Origin: Trinickia terrae
GTDB lineage: Bacteria > Pseudomonadota > Gammaproteobacteria > Burkholderiales > Burkholderiaceae
Direction of reading: 5' to 3'
DNA: 64,000 bases
Assembly (NCBI RefSeq): GCF_005144415.1
Contig: NZ_SWJE01000012.1
Location: 124,001-188,000 of the forward strand
The translations under genes and the position numbers were made by a program. The notes beneath the pieces were generated by a model. It saw only the letters and a list, made by a program, of their open reading frames with translations, was not told the origin of the DNA and did not search any database. Positions 34,160-42,279 of this stretch are shown here, in pieces (position 1 is the stretch's first letter; the number at the start of each line of letters is the position of its first letter).

Positions 34160-35206
34160 ATGAACGCCCTCTCTACTTCGGCCATTGCGAATTGGGGCGC
34201 AGCCGCCGTCTTCCTGAACGTGCTGCTGACGCGGCTCGGCGTGCCGATACCCGCGGTGCCGACGCTGGTGGTCGCGGGCACGGCGATCGCGAGCGGCGCG
34301 CTGCCGTTCTGGTCCGCGCTGCTGGGCGCGGTGGCGGGCGCGCTCGCGGGCGACGGCGTCTGGTTCGCCGCGGGACGCCGCTACGGCGAGCGCGTGTTCG
34401 ACGCCTTGGGGCGGCTCTCGCCCCACATCGAGGTCCCCGTCCGGACGGCGCGCTCGCTCTTCGAGCGCTTTGGCGTCTCGCTCACGGCGGTGTCGAAGTT
34501 CGTGCCGGGCCTCGCCTTCATCACGCCGCCGCTGATGGGCACGACGCGCGTCGATGCGCGCATCTACGTGGCCTGGGACTTGGCGAGCGCAGCCTCGTGG
34601 GCCGCGTTCTGGCTGCTCGGCGGCGTGCTCGTGCACAAGGAGCTGCATCTGCTGCTGAGCGTCGTGAGAGCGCATGACGCCACGCTCATCGACGTCGCCG
34701 CCGCAGTCCTGGCGGGATACTTCGCGCTGCGCCTCGTGCAGCGATGGCGCGTGCGGCGCTGGATCGCGCGCAGGCGGCGTGCGCTGGCATCGGCGGCGCC
34801 GGAGGCGCACGCAGCGGCGCCTGTCATTCTCGATGCGCGCGCCGAGCCGATCCGCAGCCTCGCGGCTCATCGCATTCCGTGCGCGCGGCCGCTCGACTTG
34901 AGCTCGGCCGACAAGGTGGATGAAGCGCTGATGGCCGACGACGCCGTCGTCTATTGCGTCTGCTCCGATCATGCGAGCGCGCGCGAGGTCGGGCGGAAGA
35001 TGCGCGAGAAGGGGTTCACGCGCGTGCGGACCGTGAAAGGCGGTCTCGATGCGTGGCGGCGGCGCGGCTATCCGATCGAGACGCCGCCCGCGGTTGGCGA
35101 CGGGGCGGATGAAGTTCGCTCGCCGGATGCGCCACATGAGCCCGCGCATGAAAACGAGCCGATGACCGTTCGATGCATCGCGCCCAAACGGCCATCGGGT
35201 TCGTGA
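34160..35206 (+). CDS. DedA-family protein fused to a rhodanese domain
   Basis: A 348-residue protein. The DedA part spans about residues 1-205 (VAGALAGDGVWFAAGRRYGE; SKFVPGLAFITPPLMG). The rhodanese domain spans about 215-315, with the active-site loop VVYCVCSDHASAREVGRKM holding a Cys, and the end motif GGLDAWRRRGYPIE. This fusion is known in Proteobacteria but its function is not. The stretch after the rhodanese domain is disordered. It lies 42 bp after the DedA-PAP2 gene and converges on msrA, 9 bp from its stop. Confidence 0.88.
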   Translation: MNALSTSAIANWGAAAVFLNVLLTRLGVPIPAVPTLVVAGTAIASGALPFWSALLGAVAGALAGDGVWFAAGRRYGERVFDALGRLSPHIEVPVRTARSLFERFGVSLTAVSKFVPGLAFITPPLMGTTRVDARIYVAWDLASAASWAAFWLLGGVLVHKELHLLLSVVRAHDATLIDVAAAVLAGYFALRLVQRWRVRRWIARRRRALASAAPEAHAAAPVILDARAEPIRSLAAHRIPCARPLDLSSADKVDEALMADDAVVYCVCSDHASAREVGRKMREKGFTRVRTVKGGLDAWRRRGYPIETPPAVGDGADEVRSPDAPHEPAHENEPMTVRCIAPKRPSGS

Positions 35207-35215
35207 TGCTGACTT

Positions 35216-35977
35216 TTACGCACCGCCGCCGTTCTTCGCGTACAGCACCGGCGAATCGACGTACAGCTTGGGGTACTGCGACTTCAGCGCCGCCACCTTC
35301 GGCATATCGTTGATGACGATGTACGGATAGTCGGGGTGGTTGACCAGGAAGTCCTGGTGATAGCCTTCGGCCGGATAGAAGCTCTTGCCCATCTCGATCT
35401 TCGTGACGATCGGCGACGAGAACGCATGCGCGTTCGTCAACTGCGCGATATAGGCGGTCGCGATCGATTTCTGCTGCGCATCGGCCGGAAAGATCGCCGA
35501 CCGGTACTGCGTGCCGGTATCGGGCCCTTGCCGGTTCAGCTCGGTCGGATCGTGCGCGACCGAGAAGAAGATCTGCAGCAGCCGGCCGTAGGTGATCTGC
35601 GTCGGATCGTAGACGATCCGCACCGATTCGGCGTGGCCCGTATCGCCCTCGCTGACGGTCTCGTACTGCGCCGTCGAAGCCGCGCCGCCCGCATAACCCG
35701 CGGCGACCTGCTTGACGCCGGCCACGTGCTCGAACACGCCCTGCACGCCCCAGAAGCAGCCGCCCGAGAACACGGCGGTTTCGGTGCGGCTCGCGCCGGG
35801 TCTCTCGTCGAGCGTCGGCGCGGGCAGCGGTTTCGCGCTCCCTGCAAGCGCGGCCGGCTGCCAGCCGAACGCGACGGCGGCTACCGCGCCGATCGCGGCG
35901 GCGGCGGCGACGATCCGCGTCGTCAGGCGAAGCCGCGCGCGCGGCGCGGACGATGCGGTCTGTTGGGACGATTTCAT
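35216..35977 (-). CDS. msrA: Membrane-anchored or exported MsrA (methionine-S-sulfoxide reductase)
   Basis: A 253-residue MsrA with an N-terminal hydrophobic segment (TRIVAAAAAIGAVAAVAFGW, about residues 20-40). The reductase domain is therefore outside the cytoplasm. The catalytic Cys74 lies in GGCFWGVQG, followed by the standard GYAGG and EGDTGHAESVRI motifs. The C-terminus has SFYPAEGYHQDFL. No second Cys for recycling is evident near the end. It is third in the msrB-dipZ-msrA run, and the DipZ-type protein is the likely electron donor. Confidence 0.95.
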   Translation of the reverse strand: MKSSQQTASSAPRARLRLTTRIVAAAAAIGAVAAVAFGWQPAALAGSAKPLPAPTLDERPGASRTETAVFSGGCFWGVQGVFEHVAGVKQVAAGYAGGAASTAQYETVSEGDTGHAESVRIVYDPTQITYGRLLQIFFSVAHDPTELNRQGPDTGTQYRSAIFPADAQQKSIATAYIAQLTNAHAFSSPIVTKIEMGKSFYPAEGYHQDFLVNHPDYPYIVINDMPKVAALKSQYPKLYVDSPVLYAKNGGGA

Positions 35978-36024
35978 GGTCTGGTCTCCTTATGGAAATC
36001 GAATGGGGGGGAAGGTCGCCGCGC

Positions 36025-37965
36025 TCAACCGAACGTAAACGCGAAGGCCTGCGCGCCGGGGTCGAGGAATTCGATCGAGAACGTGTGATCGGCGATCGGG
36101 CCGGACTGACGGATCAACTGATAGAGCTGCTGGCCGGTCACCGTGCCGATACCATCGGCGTTGACGTCGGCGCCATGCGAGGCGCCCGGCGCGGTGCCGT
36201 CGATGGTCACGCGAAAGCGCACCGGTGCGCCGTTCTTGCCCGGGCCGAGCACGAGGTTCAGATCGCGCGCATGGAAGCGGTAGACGATCCGGCCGCCCGG
36301 CTTCGCGAGCGTCGCCTGTTCGTCGCCGACCGTCCAGGTGCCGGCAAGGCCCCAGTCGTCGAGGCCGGGCTGCGCGGGTGCCGCGTAGTTGCGCTCGCGG
36401 TCGTGCAACTGGCCGCCCGGCGACGCGAAGTGCTCGGCGCGCGCATACCCTACATAGGTTTCCGGCGAACGCATGTCGGCGTCGTCCGCGGCGGCCTGCG
36501 CACCGCTGGCCACCGGGCCGTCGATGCCGATCGGGACTTGTGCCGCGTCCGGGTGGCCGGCCTCGACCAGCAGCTGCTGGATCGCGCGTTCGGATTGCAC
36601 GTAGTCGCCCTCGCCGAAGTGGTGGTAGCGGACCTGGCCCTGCGCGTCGATGAAGTAGTGCGCCGGCCAGTATTCGTTGTTGAAGGCGCGCCAGATCGAA
36701 TAGCCGTTGTCGATTGCGACCGGATAGGTCACGCCGAGATCGTGCGTGGCCTTCTTCACGTTGCCGATGTCGCGCTCGAATGCGAACTCGGGCGCGTGCA
36801 CGCCGATCACGACGAGTCCGTCGTTCTGGTACTTGCGTGCCCAGGCCTTCACGTACGGCAGCGTGCGCAGGCAGTTGACGCACGAGTAGGTCCAGAAGTC
36901 GACGAGCACGACCTTGCCGCGCAACGACGCGTTCGTGAGCGGCGGCGAGTTCAGCCACTCGGTCGCGCCGGCCAGCGACGGCGCCTCGCCCTCGACGGGC
37001 AGCGCCGGCGCCGACACGTGCAGCATGGCCGCGTTCTGGCGCGCGGCGGCCGCAGTCATCGACGGGCCGTTGGCGTCAGCCGGATTGGCACCCGCACCAC
37101 TGGCGGCAGCGCGCATGGCGTCACCGGCGGCCATCATCGAAGGGCCGTTGCCGCTGGCCGCCGCGGCCGCGTCATTCGCCGCCGTCATTGCCGGACTGTT
37201 GGCGTCGGCAGGCGCGCCGCGCATCGCATTGCCGCGCGGCGCGAGCCTGTCGACGAGCGACTGTTCGAGCCCGCCCGTCGCGATCGTCGAGACTTGCGTC
37301 AGCACGCCTGTATCAAGGCCGAGCGCGATCGCGCCGACGCCGCCCAGCATCGCGACGCCGAGCCCGCGCCGGACCCATTCGCCGGCGCCGAGCGAGCGCT
37401 TCATCGCCGCGAACACCTTGCCGCCGATCAAGAGCGCAGCGGCAAGCGAAGTGGCCGCGCCGGCCGCGTAGGCGGCCAGCAGCAGCGTCGTGCCGACGCT
37501 CGCGCCGCGCAGCGCGGCGCCCGTCAGCACGAGACCGAGGATCGGGCCGGCGCAGGGCGCCCACAGCAGGCCGGTCGCGACGCCGAGCAGCAGCGACGGG
37601 CCGATGCTGCCGCGGCCGCCGTTCTCGGCCGACGAGGCGACGCCGCTCAGACGATTGCCGAGCGCGACGAGCGGGCGCGTCAGACGTTCGGCGAGGCTCG
37701 GGAACAGCAGCGTCAGGCCGAACACGCCGACCAGCGCGATCGCGATCCAGCGGCCGGCCTGGTTGGCCTGCGCGATCCAGCCGCCGCCGACGGCGGCCAG
37801 CGTCGCGACGGCAGCGAACGTGACGGCCATGCCGGCCAGAAGCGGCAGGCCGTTGCGCACGAACGGCCGGTCCGCGCGGGCGAACACAAAAGGCAGCACC
37901 GGCAGGATGCACGGGCTCACGATGGTGAGCACGCCGCCGAGATAAGCGAGGATGAGGAGCAACAT
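36025..37965 (-). CDS. DipZ-type fusion: CcdA membrane domain, thioredoxin domain, C-terminal beta domain
   Basis: A 646-residue protein. Residues 1-215 are a CcdA-like membrane domain with the redox pair Cys19 (VSPCILPVLPF) and Cys138 (WAPCAGPIL). Residues about 245-330 are a low-complexity linker rich in Ala and Met with ADANSPAMTAA-type repeats. Residues about 335-490 are a TlpA-like thioredoxin domain with Cys362-Cys365 (WTYSCVNCLRTLPYV). Residues about 500-646 match the beta-sandwich C-terminal domain of DipZ. It carries reductant across the membrane to exported proteins, here most likely MsrA and MsrB on either side. Confidence 0.92.
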   Translation of the reverse strand: MLLLILAYLGGVLTIVSPCILPVLPFVFARADRPFVRNGLPLLAGMAVTFAAVATLAAVGGGWIAQANQAGRWIAIALVGVFGLTLLFPSLAERLTRPLVALGNRLSGVASSAENGGRGSIGPSLLLGVATGLLWAPCAGPILGLVLTGAALRGASVGTTLLLAAYAAGAATSLAAALLIGGKVFAAMKRSLGAGEWVRRGLGVAMLGGVGAIALGLDTGVLTQVSTIATGGLEQSLVDRLAPRGNAMRGAPADANSPAMTAANDAAAAASGNGPSMMAAGDAMRAAASGAGANPADANGPSMTAAAARQNAAMLHVSAPALPVEGEAPSLAGATEWLNSPPLTNASLRGKVVLVDFWTYSCVNCLRTLPYVKAWARKYQNDGLVVIGVHAPEFAFERDIGNVKKATHDLGVTYPVAIDNGYSIWRAFNNEYWPAHYFIDAQGQVRYHHFGEGDYVQSERAIQQLLVEAGHPDAAQVPIGIDGPVASGAQAAADDADMRSPETYVGYARAEHFASPGGQLHDRERNYAAPAQPGLDDWGLAGTWTVGDEQATLAKPGGRIVYRFHARDLNLVLGPGKNGAPVRFRVTIDGTAPGASHGADVNADGIGTVTGQQLYQLIRQSGPIADHTFSIEFLDPGAQAFAFTFG

Positions 37966-37995
37966 GGCGTGGTCCTTCTGAAGGGAGGGCGGCGC

Positions 37996-38499
37996 TCAGG
38001 CCGGCGACGGACTGAACGTCATCGCCGTGCCGTTCATGCAGTAGCGCAGGCCGGTCGGCTTCGGGCCGTCGTCGAAGACGTGGCCGAGGTGGCCGGCGCA
38101 GCGGCGGCAATGGACCTCGGTGCGGACCATCCCGAACGAGGTGTCGGCCTCGGTGACCACGGCATGATCGAGCGGCGCCCAGAAGCTCGGCCAGCCCGTG
38201 TGGCTGTCGAACTTGGTCTTCGAGGAGAACAGGGCGAGCCCGCAGCCGGCGCACGAGAAGGTGCCCGAGCGGTGCTCGTCGTTGAGCGGGCTGCTGAACG
38301 GGCGTTCGGTTCCCGCCTCGCGCAGGATTGTGTATTGTGCGGGCGTGAGGCGCTTGCGCCATTCGGCATCGGAGAGAATCAGCTCGGCCGGCGCGGCCGG
38401 CTTCGGGGGCTGTTGCGCGAACGCGCCGTTGCGCGTGAGCGCGGCGGCGGCGCCGGCGAACGCGGCGCCGGTCAGCAGGAAACGTCGGCGGCTGGTCAT
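37996..38499 (-). CDS. msrB: Tat-exported MsrB (methionine-R-sulfoxide reductase)
   Basis: A 167-residue MsrB. The signal is twin-arginine like ([20 protein letters not shown]). Zinc Cys pairs are Cys83/Cys86 (FSCAGCG) and Cys131/Cys134 ([12 protein letters not shown]). The catalytic Cys154 is in LRYCMNG, with Met where most relatives have Val or Ile. It is the first gene of the run, facing the two-component genes at 38716. Export by Tat would fit a zinc protein folded before transport. Confidence 0.94.
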   Translation of the reverse strand: MTSRRRFLLTGAAFAGAAAALTRNGAFAQQPPKPAAPAELILSDAEWRKRLTPAQYTILREAGTERPFSSPLNDEHRSGTFSCAGCGLALFSSKTKFDSHTGWPSFWAPLDHAVVTEADTSFGMVRTEVHCRRCAGHLGHVFDDGPKPTGLRYCMNGTAMTFSPSPA

Positions 38500-38563
38500 G
38501 ATGGGCTCCTGTCGGACGGGGTGACTTGCCGCACAGCGTACGGCCCCGGCGGTCGCGAAGTCC

Positions 38564-38625
38564 TCACGGAAAGTTAAAGATTTCGTGATAACTCGGCGAA
38601 TTCGGCGGCGCGAATGTTCACGAAA
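38564..38625. promoter_or_regulatory. Repeated TCACGAAA half-sites between msrB and the two-component genes
   Basis: TCACGGAAA at 38564-38572, TTTCGTGA at 38581-38588 (inverted) and TCACGAAA at 38618-38625 (direct) lie in the 216-bp divergent promoter. The first two form an imperfect inverted repeat. They are good candidates for binding of the adjacent response regulator. Confidence 0.45.
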
Positions 38626-38715
38626 CCGTGACGACTTGCCGGCGCGAATGCCGGAGAATCGTCGTACCGGCGGCCGGTCGGCGCCGTGTGACTTGCTTGC
38701 TATTTCCTGACGCGT

Positions 38716-39465
38716 ATGGACTCACAGAAACGCATCCTGATCGTCGAAGACGACGCCGACATCGCCGACGTGCTCGCGCTGCACCTGCGCGACGAGCGCT
38801 ACGAGGTCGTGCACTGCGCGAACGGCGACGACGGTCTGCGCCGTCTCGAACAAGGCAACTGGGACGCGCTGATCCTGGACCTGATGCTGCCCGGTGTCGA
38901 CGGCCTCGAGATCTGTCGCCGGGCGCGCGCGATGGAGCGCTACACGCCGATCATCATCATCAGCGCGCGCTCGAGCGAGGTGCACCGGATCCTCGGCCTC
39001 GAACTCGGCGCCGACGACTACCTCGCCAAGCCGTTCTCGATGCTCGAACTCGTCGCGCGCGTGAAGGCGCTGCTGCGGCGCGTCGAGGCGCTGTCGCGCG
39101 ACACGCGTCCCGACGCCGGGCGCGTCGACGTGGGCGGGCTGACGCTCGATCCGCTGACGCGCGAGGCCGCCGTCGACGGCGCACCGATCGACCTGACGCC
39201 GCGCGAATTCGACCTGCTCTATCACTTCGCGCGCCATCCGGGCAAGGCGTTCTCGCGCAACGACCTGCTCAATGCCGTCTGGGGCTATCAGCACGAGGGC
39301 TACGAGCACACCGTCAACACCCACATCAACCGGCTCCGCGCCAAGATCGAGGCCGATCCGGCCCAGCCGGCGCGCATCCTGACCGTCTGGGGGCGCGGCT
39401 ACAAGCTCGTCGCGCCGGGGCCGGCCGCCGCGTCCGAACCGCCCGGCGCGGGCAAGGAGGCATGA
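38716..39465 (+). CDS. OmpR-family response regulator
   Basis: A 249-residue protein. The receiver has ILIVEDD, Asp55 ([10 protein letters not shown]) and Lys105 (DYLAKPF). The winged helix covers about residues 135-235 ([38 protein letters not shown]). It overlaps the kinase start by one base or a few (ATGATG). Divergence from the msrB-dipZ-msrA run suggests it controls them. Confidence 0.95.
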   Translation: MDSQKRILIVEDDADIADVLALHLRDERYEVVHCANGDDGLRRLEQGNWDALILDLMLPGVDGLEICRRARAMERYTPIIIISARSSEVHRILGLELGADDYLAKPFSMLELVARVKALLRRVEALSRDTRPDAGRVDVGGLTLDPLTREAAVDGAPIDLTPREFDLLYHFARHPGKAFSRNDLLNAVWGYQHEGYEHTVNTHINRLRAKIEADPAQPARILTVWGRGYKLVAPGPAAASEPPGAGKEA

Positions 39466-40949
39466 TGCGCCGCCTGACCCTGACGCAGCGGCTCGCCGTC
39501 GCTTTCTCGGTGCTGCTGCTCGCCTGCTGCGGCGCATCCGCGTGGATCCAGATCCGCGCCAGCGACATGCACGAGAAAGAGGTCGTGCAGCGGCTCTCGC
39601 GCGATCTCGCCGGGCATATCGCGCTGAGCGCGTCGCTGATGGACGACAACGGCCTGCGAACCGACGCGGTGCGGCAACTGTTCGGGCAACTGATGAGCGT
39701 CAATCCGAGCGTCGAGGTCTATCTGCTCGACAACGAGGGGCGCATTCGCGGCGACGATGCGCCGCCCGGCCGCGTCAAGCGCGACCGCGTCGATCTCGCG
39801 CCGGTGAAGCGCTTCCTCGCCGGCAAGCCGCTGCCGATCCTCGGCGACGATCCGCGCAGCCTCGACGCGCGCAAGGTGTTCAGCGCGGCGCCGCTGCAGC
39901 TGCCGGGCCGCGCGCCGTCGGGCTATATCTACGTCGTGCTGCTCGGCGAGGCGCACGACGAACTGGCGGCGCGCGTGGCGGCCAGTTCGGTGCTGCGCAC
40001 GACGCTGTGGTCGATCGCGCTCGTCGCGCTGCTCGGGCTGCTGGCCGGGCTGACCGCATTCGGGCTGATCACGCGGCCGTTGCGCCGCTTCGCCGACGCG
40101 ATGCGCCGCTTCGATGCGAACGGCGAGCCCGACGCGCAGCCGCCGCTGCCGCATTCGTCGGCGGCCGGTGCGCGCGACGAGATCGCCGTGCTCGAAACCA
40201 CCTTCGAGCAGATGGCCGACCGGATCGGCGAGCAGTGGCGCGAGCTGAAGCGACAGGACCAGCAGCGGCGCGAACTGATCGCGAATCTCTCGCATGATCT
40301 GCGCACGCCGCTGACGTCCTTGCACGGTTATCTGGAGACGCTCGCGCTCAAGGGCGCGACGCTCGAGGCCGGCGAACGCGACCGTTATCTGTCGATCGCG
40401 CTCGCGCAGAGCGAGAAGGTCGGCCGCCTCGCGCGAGCGCTGTTCGAGCTGGCGCGGCTCGAATCAGGCCTCGTGCAGCCAGCGATCGAGGACGGCTCGC
40501 TGGTTGATCTCGTGCAGGACGTGTTCGCCAAGTTCGAACTGACCGCGAAGGCGCGCGACGTGACGCTCGACGCGCGGATCGAGCCGCGCCTGCCGAACGT
40601 CCATGCCGATCTCGGCATGATCGAGCGCGTGCTGACCAATCTGCTCGACAACGCATTGCGGCACACGCCCGAGGGCGGGCATGTCGCCGTCGAACTGGCC
40701 ACGCGCGACGGCGACGTGACGGTGACCGTGCGCGATACCGGGCCTGGCGTGCCGGCGGCCTTGCGCGAGCGCCTGTTCCGGCGCCCGGTGGGATCGTGGG
40801 AGGTGGCGCCCGGCGACGCGCATCGCGGCGGGCTCGGGCTGCTGCTCGTGCAGCGGATGCTGCAACTGCACGGCAGCGAGGCGCGGCTCGTCGACGAGCC
40901 GCGCGGCGGGGCGGTGTTTACGTTCGCGCTGCGGGCGGCGGGGCGCTGA
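39465..40949 (+). CDS. Sensor histidine kinase
   Basis: A 495-residue kinase. The second ATG (39465) is preferred because AAGGAGG ends at 39460, only one base before the first ATG. TM1 is about 9-28, the periplasmic sensor 29-178 and TM2 181-202. HAMP follows, then His277 in LIANLSHDLRTPL, the N box (LTNLLDNALRHTPEGG), G1 (DTGPGVP) and G2 (GGLGLLLVQRML). The periplasmic part has no Cys; its signal is unknown. The G2 region reads RPVGSWEVAPGDAHRGGLGL, a little longer than usual. Confidence 0.93.
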   Translation: MRRLTLTQRLAVAFSVLLLACCGASAWIQIRASDMHEKEVVQRLSRDLAGHIALSASLMDDNGLRTDAVRQLFGQLMSVNPSVEVYLLDNEGRIRGDDAPPGRVKRDRVDLAPVKRFLAGKPLPILGDDPRSLDARKVFSAAPLQLPGRAPSGYIYVVLLGEAHDELAARVAASSVLRTTLWSIALVALLGLLAGLTAFGLITRPLRRFADAMRRFDANGEPDAQPPLPHSSAAGARDEIAVLETTFEQMADRIGEQWRELKRQDQQRRELIANLSHDLRTPLTSLHGYLETLALKGATLEAGERDRYLSIALAQSEKVGRLARALFELARLESGLVQPAIEDGSLVDLVQDVFAKFELTAKARDVTLDARIEPRLPNVHADLGMIERVLTNLLDNALRHTPEGGHVAVELATRDGDVTVTVRDTGPGVPAALRERLFRRPVGSWEVAPGDAHRGGLGLLLVQRMLQLHGSEARLVDEPRGGAVFTFALRAAGR

Positions 40950-41000
40950 CCGCGCGCGGGTACGGCGTTCGCCGTATCGCCGTGCCGCCGGCCAATGACG

Positions 41001-42167
41001 TCATGCGGCCATCACCCATTCCAACACCTGCTTGGCGTGCGCCGACCACGTCCGTCCCTGTTCGGTCAGCCACTGGCTTCCCGCGACCCCGATGGCCTTT
41101 GCCGCGGATCGATTCCGATAGGCCCACTCCAATGCTTCGAGCAACTCGTCGACGTCGGGCTCGCCCCAGCCTTCCGTGCCCATCGCCGGATAGTCGACAA
41201 CCGGCGTCTGCCTCGTCAACGGCACACAGTTTCCGTCGGCGACGAGATCGAGCATTCCCGTGTTCGCCGTGACGATGACGGGCACCGCACATGCCATCGC
41301 CTCCTTTGCGAGCAGGTTCGTGCAAGCTTCGGCACGCGAAGGCTGCACGCAGACATCCATTTCCCGCAGCACAACGGGCATGAGCGCATTGGGAATCGGC
41401 CGAAGGTCGAGGACCCGCGCCGGATCGATGCCGTTTTCGTGAACCCAGCGCCGAATGTCGAACTGTCCCTGCGCGTCCAGTTGGACGGGATGATCGAGCC
41501 GCCCCTTGTATCCCACCACGGATTGCGGCCAGAGCGAATGCCACGCGGTGACGAGAACGGCATCTTCGTGACGGCGCGAGAACTCGCGAAAAGCGAGCAG
41601 GGTCACGTCTTGCCCCTTCCGGTGCTCGATCTTGCCGCCCGAGAAAATGTAGAACTTCGATGCGTCGAAAATGCCCGAGCGTGGGCCCGGACAGAAAATC
41701 GATGTATCCACGCCCTCGAAAATGACCTTTGGCCTGCGGCCCGTCTTCGCCTCGAGCAGGCCGGCGTTCCAATTGGAACCGCACAGCAGCTGGTCGTATC
41801 GCGCCAGCTTCTCGCGCGCATTGCCGAGCGTCGTATCCTCGAACACGCAGCGGCCGATGTTCGCATCGCCGAAGAATGCTCCGCCGGCGAGGTCGCTGCC
41901 GAGCCCGTCGATCACCGTTCCCTTGAGCTTTCGCTGTCCCCGCGAGTCCGGCTGTAGTCTGGCGAGGTAGTTGTTGGCTTCGCCGAACGCATTGCGCAAG
42001 CAAATGAGCCTGAGCGGATCGACCATCGGCAGGTCATAAGGGTCGATCGGATATCCCATGATCGGCCGGATATACGGCAGGTTCGCCCACTGGGCAAAAA
42101 GGTTCAGGCCGAGAATGCCCCAGCCCGAGAAATTCCCCATCTTCCAATTCAGCAAGATATTTCGCAT
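41001..42167 (-). CDS. Glycosyltransferase (GT4-like)
   Basis: A 388-residue GT-B protein. The N-terminal part has NWKMGNFSGWGILGLNLFAQ, a glycine loop as in GT4 enzymes. The C-terminal half has the strand KFYIFSGGKIEHRKGQDVTL (the GR-x-RKGxD type donor-site segment) and CVQPSRAEACTNLLAKEAMA with the acidic pair that binds the nucleotide sugar. No signal or TM. The acceptor is unknown. It stands alone, converging on the kinase gene, and it is less GC-rich than its neighbours, so it may be acquired. Confidence 0.85.
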   Translation of the reverse strand: MRNILLNWKMGNFSGWGILGLNLFAQWANLPYIRPIMGYPIDPYDLPMVDPLRLICLRNAFGEANNYLARLQPDSRGQRKLKGTVIDGLGSDLAGGAFFGDANIGRCVFEDTTLGNAREKLARYDQLLCGSNWNAGLLEAKTGRRPKVIFEGVDTSIFCPGPRSGIFDASKFYIFSGGKIEHRKGQDVTLLAFREFSRRHEDAVLVTAWHSLWPQSVVGYKGRLDHPVQLDAQGQFDIRRWVHENGIDPARVLDLRPIPNALMPVVLREMDVCVQPSRAEACTNLLAKEAMACAVPVIVTANTGMLDLVADGNCVPLTRQTPVVDYPAMGTEGWGEPDVDELLEALEWAYRNRSAAKAIGVAGSQWLTEQGRTWSAHAKQVLEWVMAA

Positions 42168-42279
42168 CGTACAAATCCGAGACTAATAGGCAGGCCAATG
42201 CCTGCGTCGCGGCGTAATTGTACGGGGGGAAAGTGCGAATCTGTCTCCTCGTCCCAGCCTTGCTCGCCCGGCTCAAGCC

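Noticed and set aside
40961-40976. Hairpin TACGGCGTTCGCCGTA as terminator after the kinase gene
   Set aside because: The stem is short and no T-run follows on either strand.
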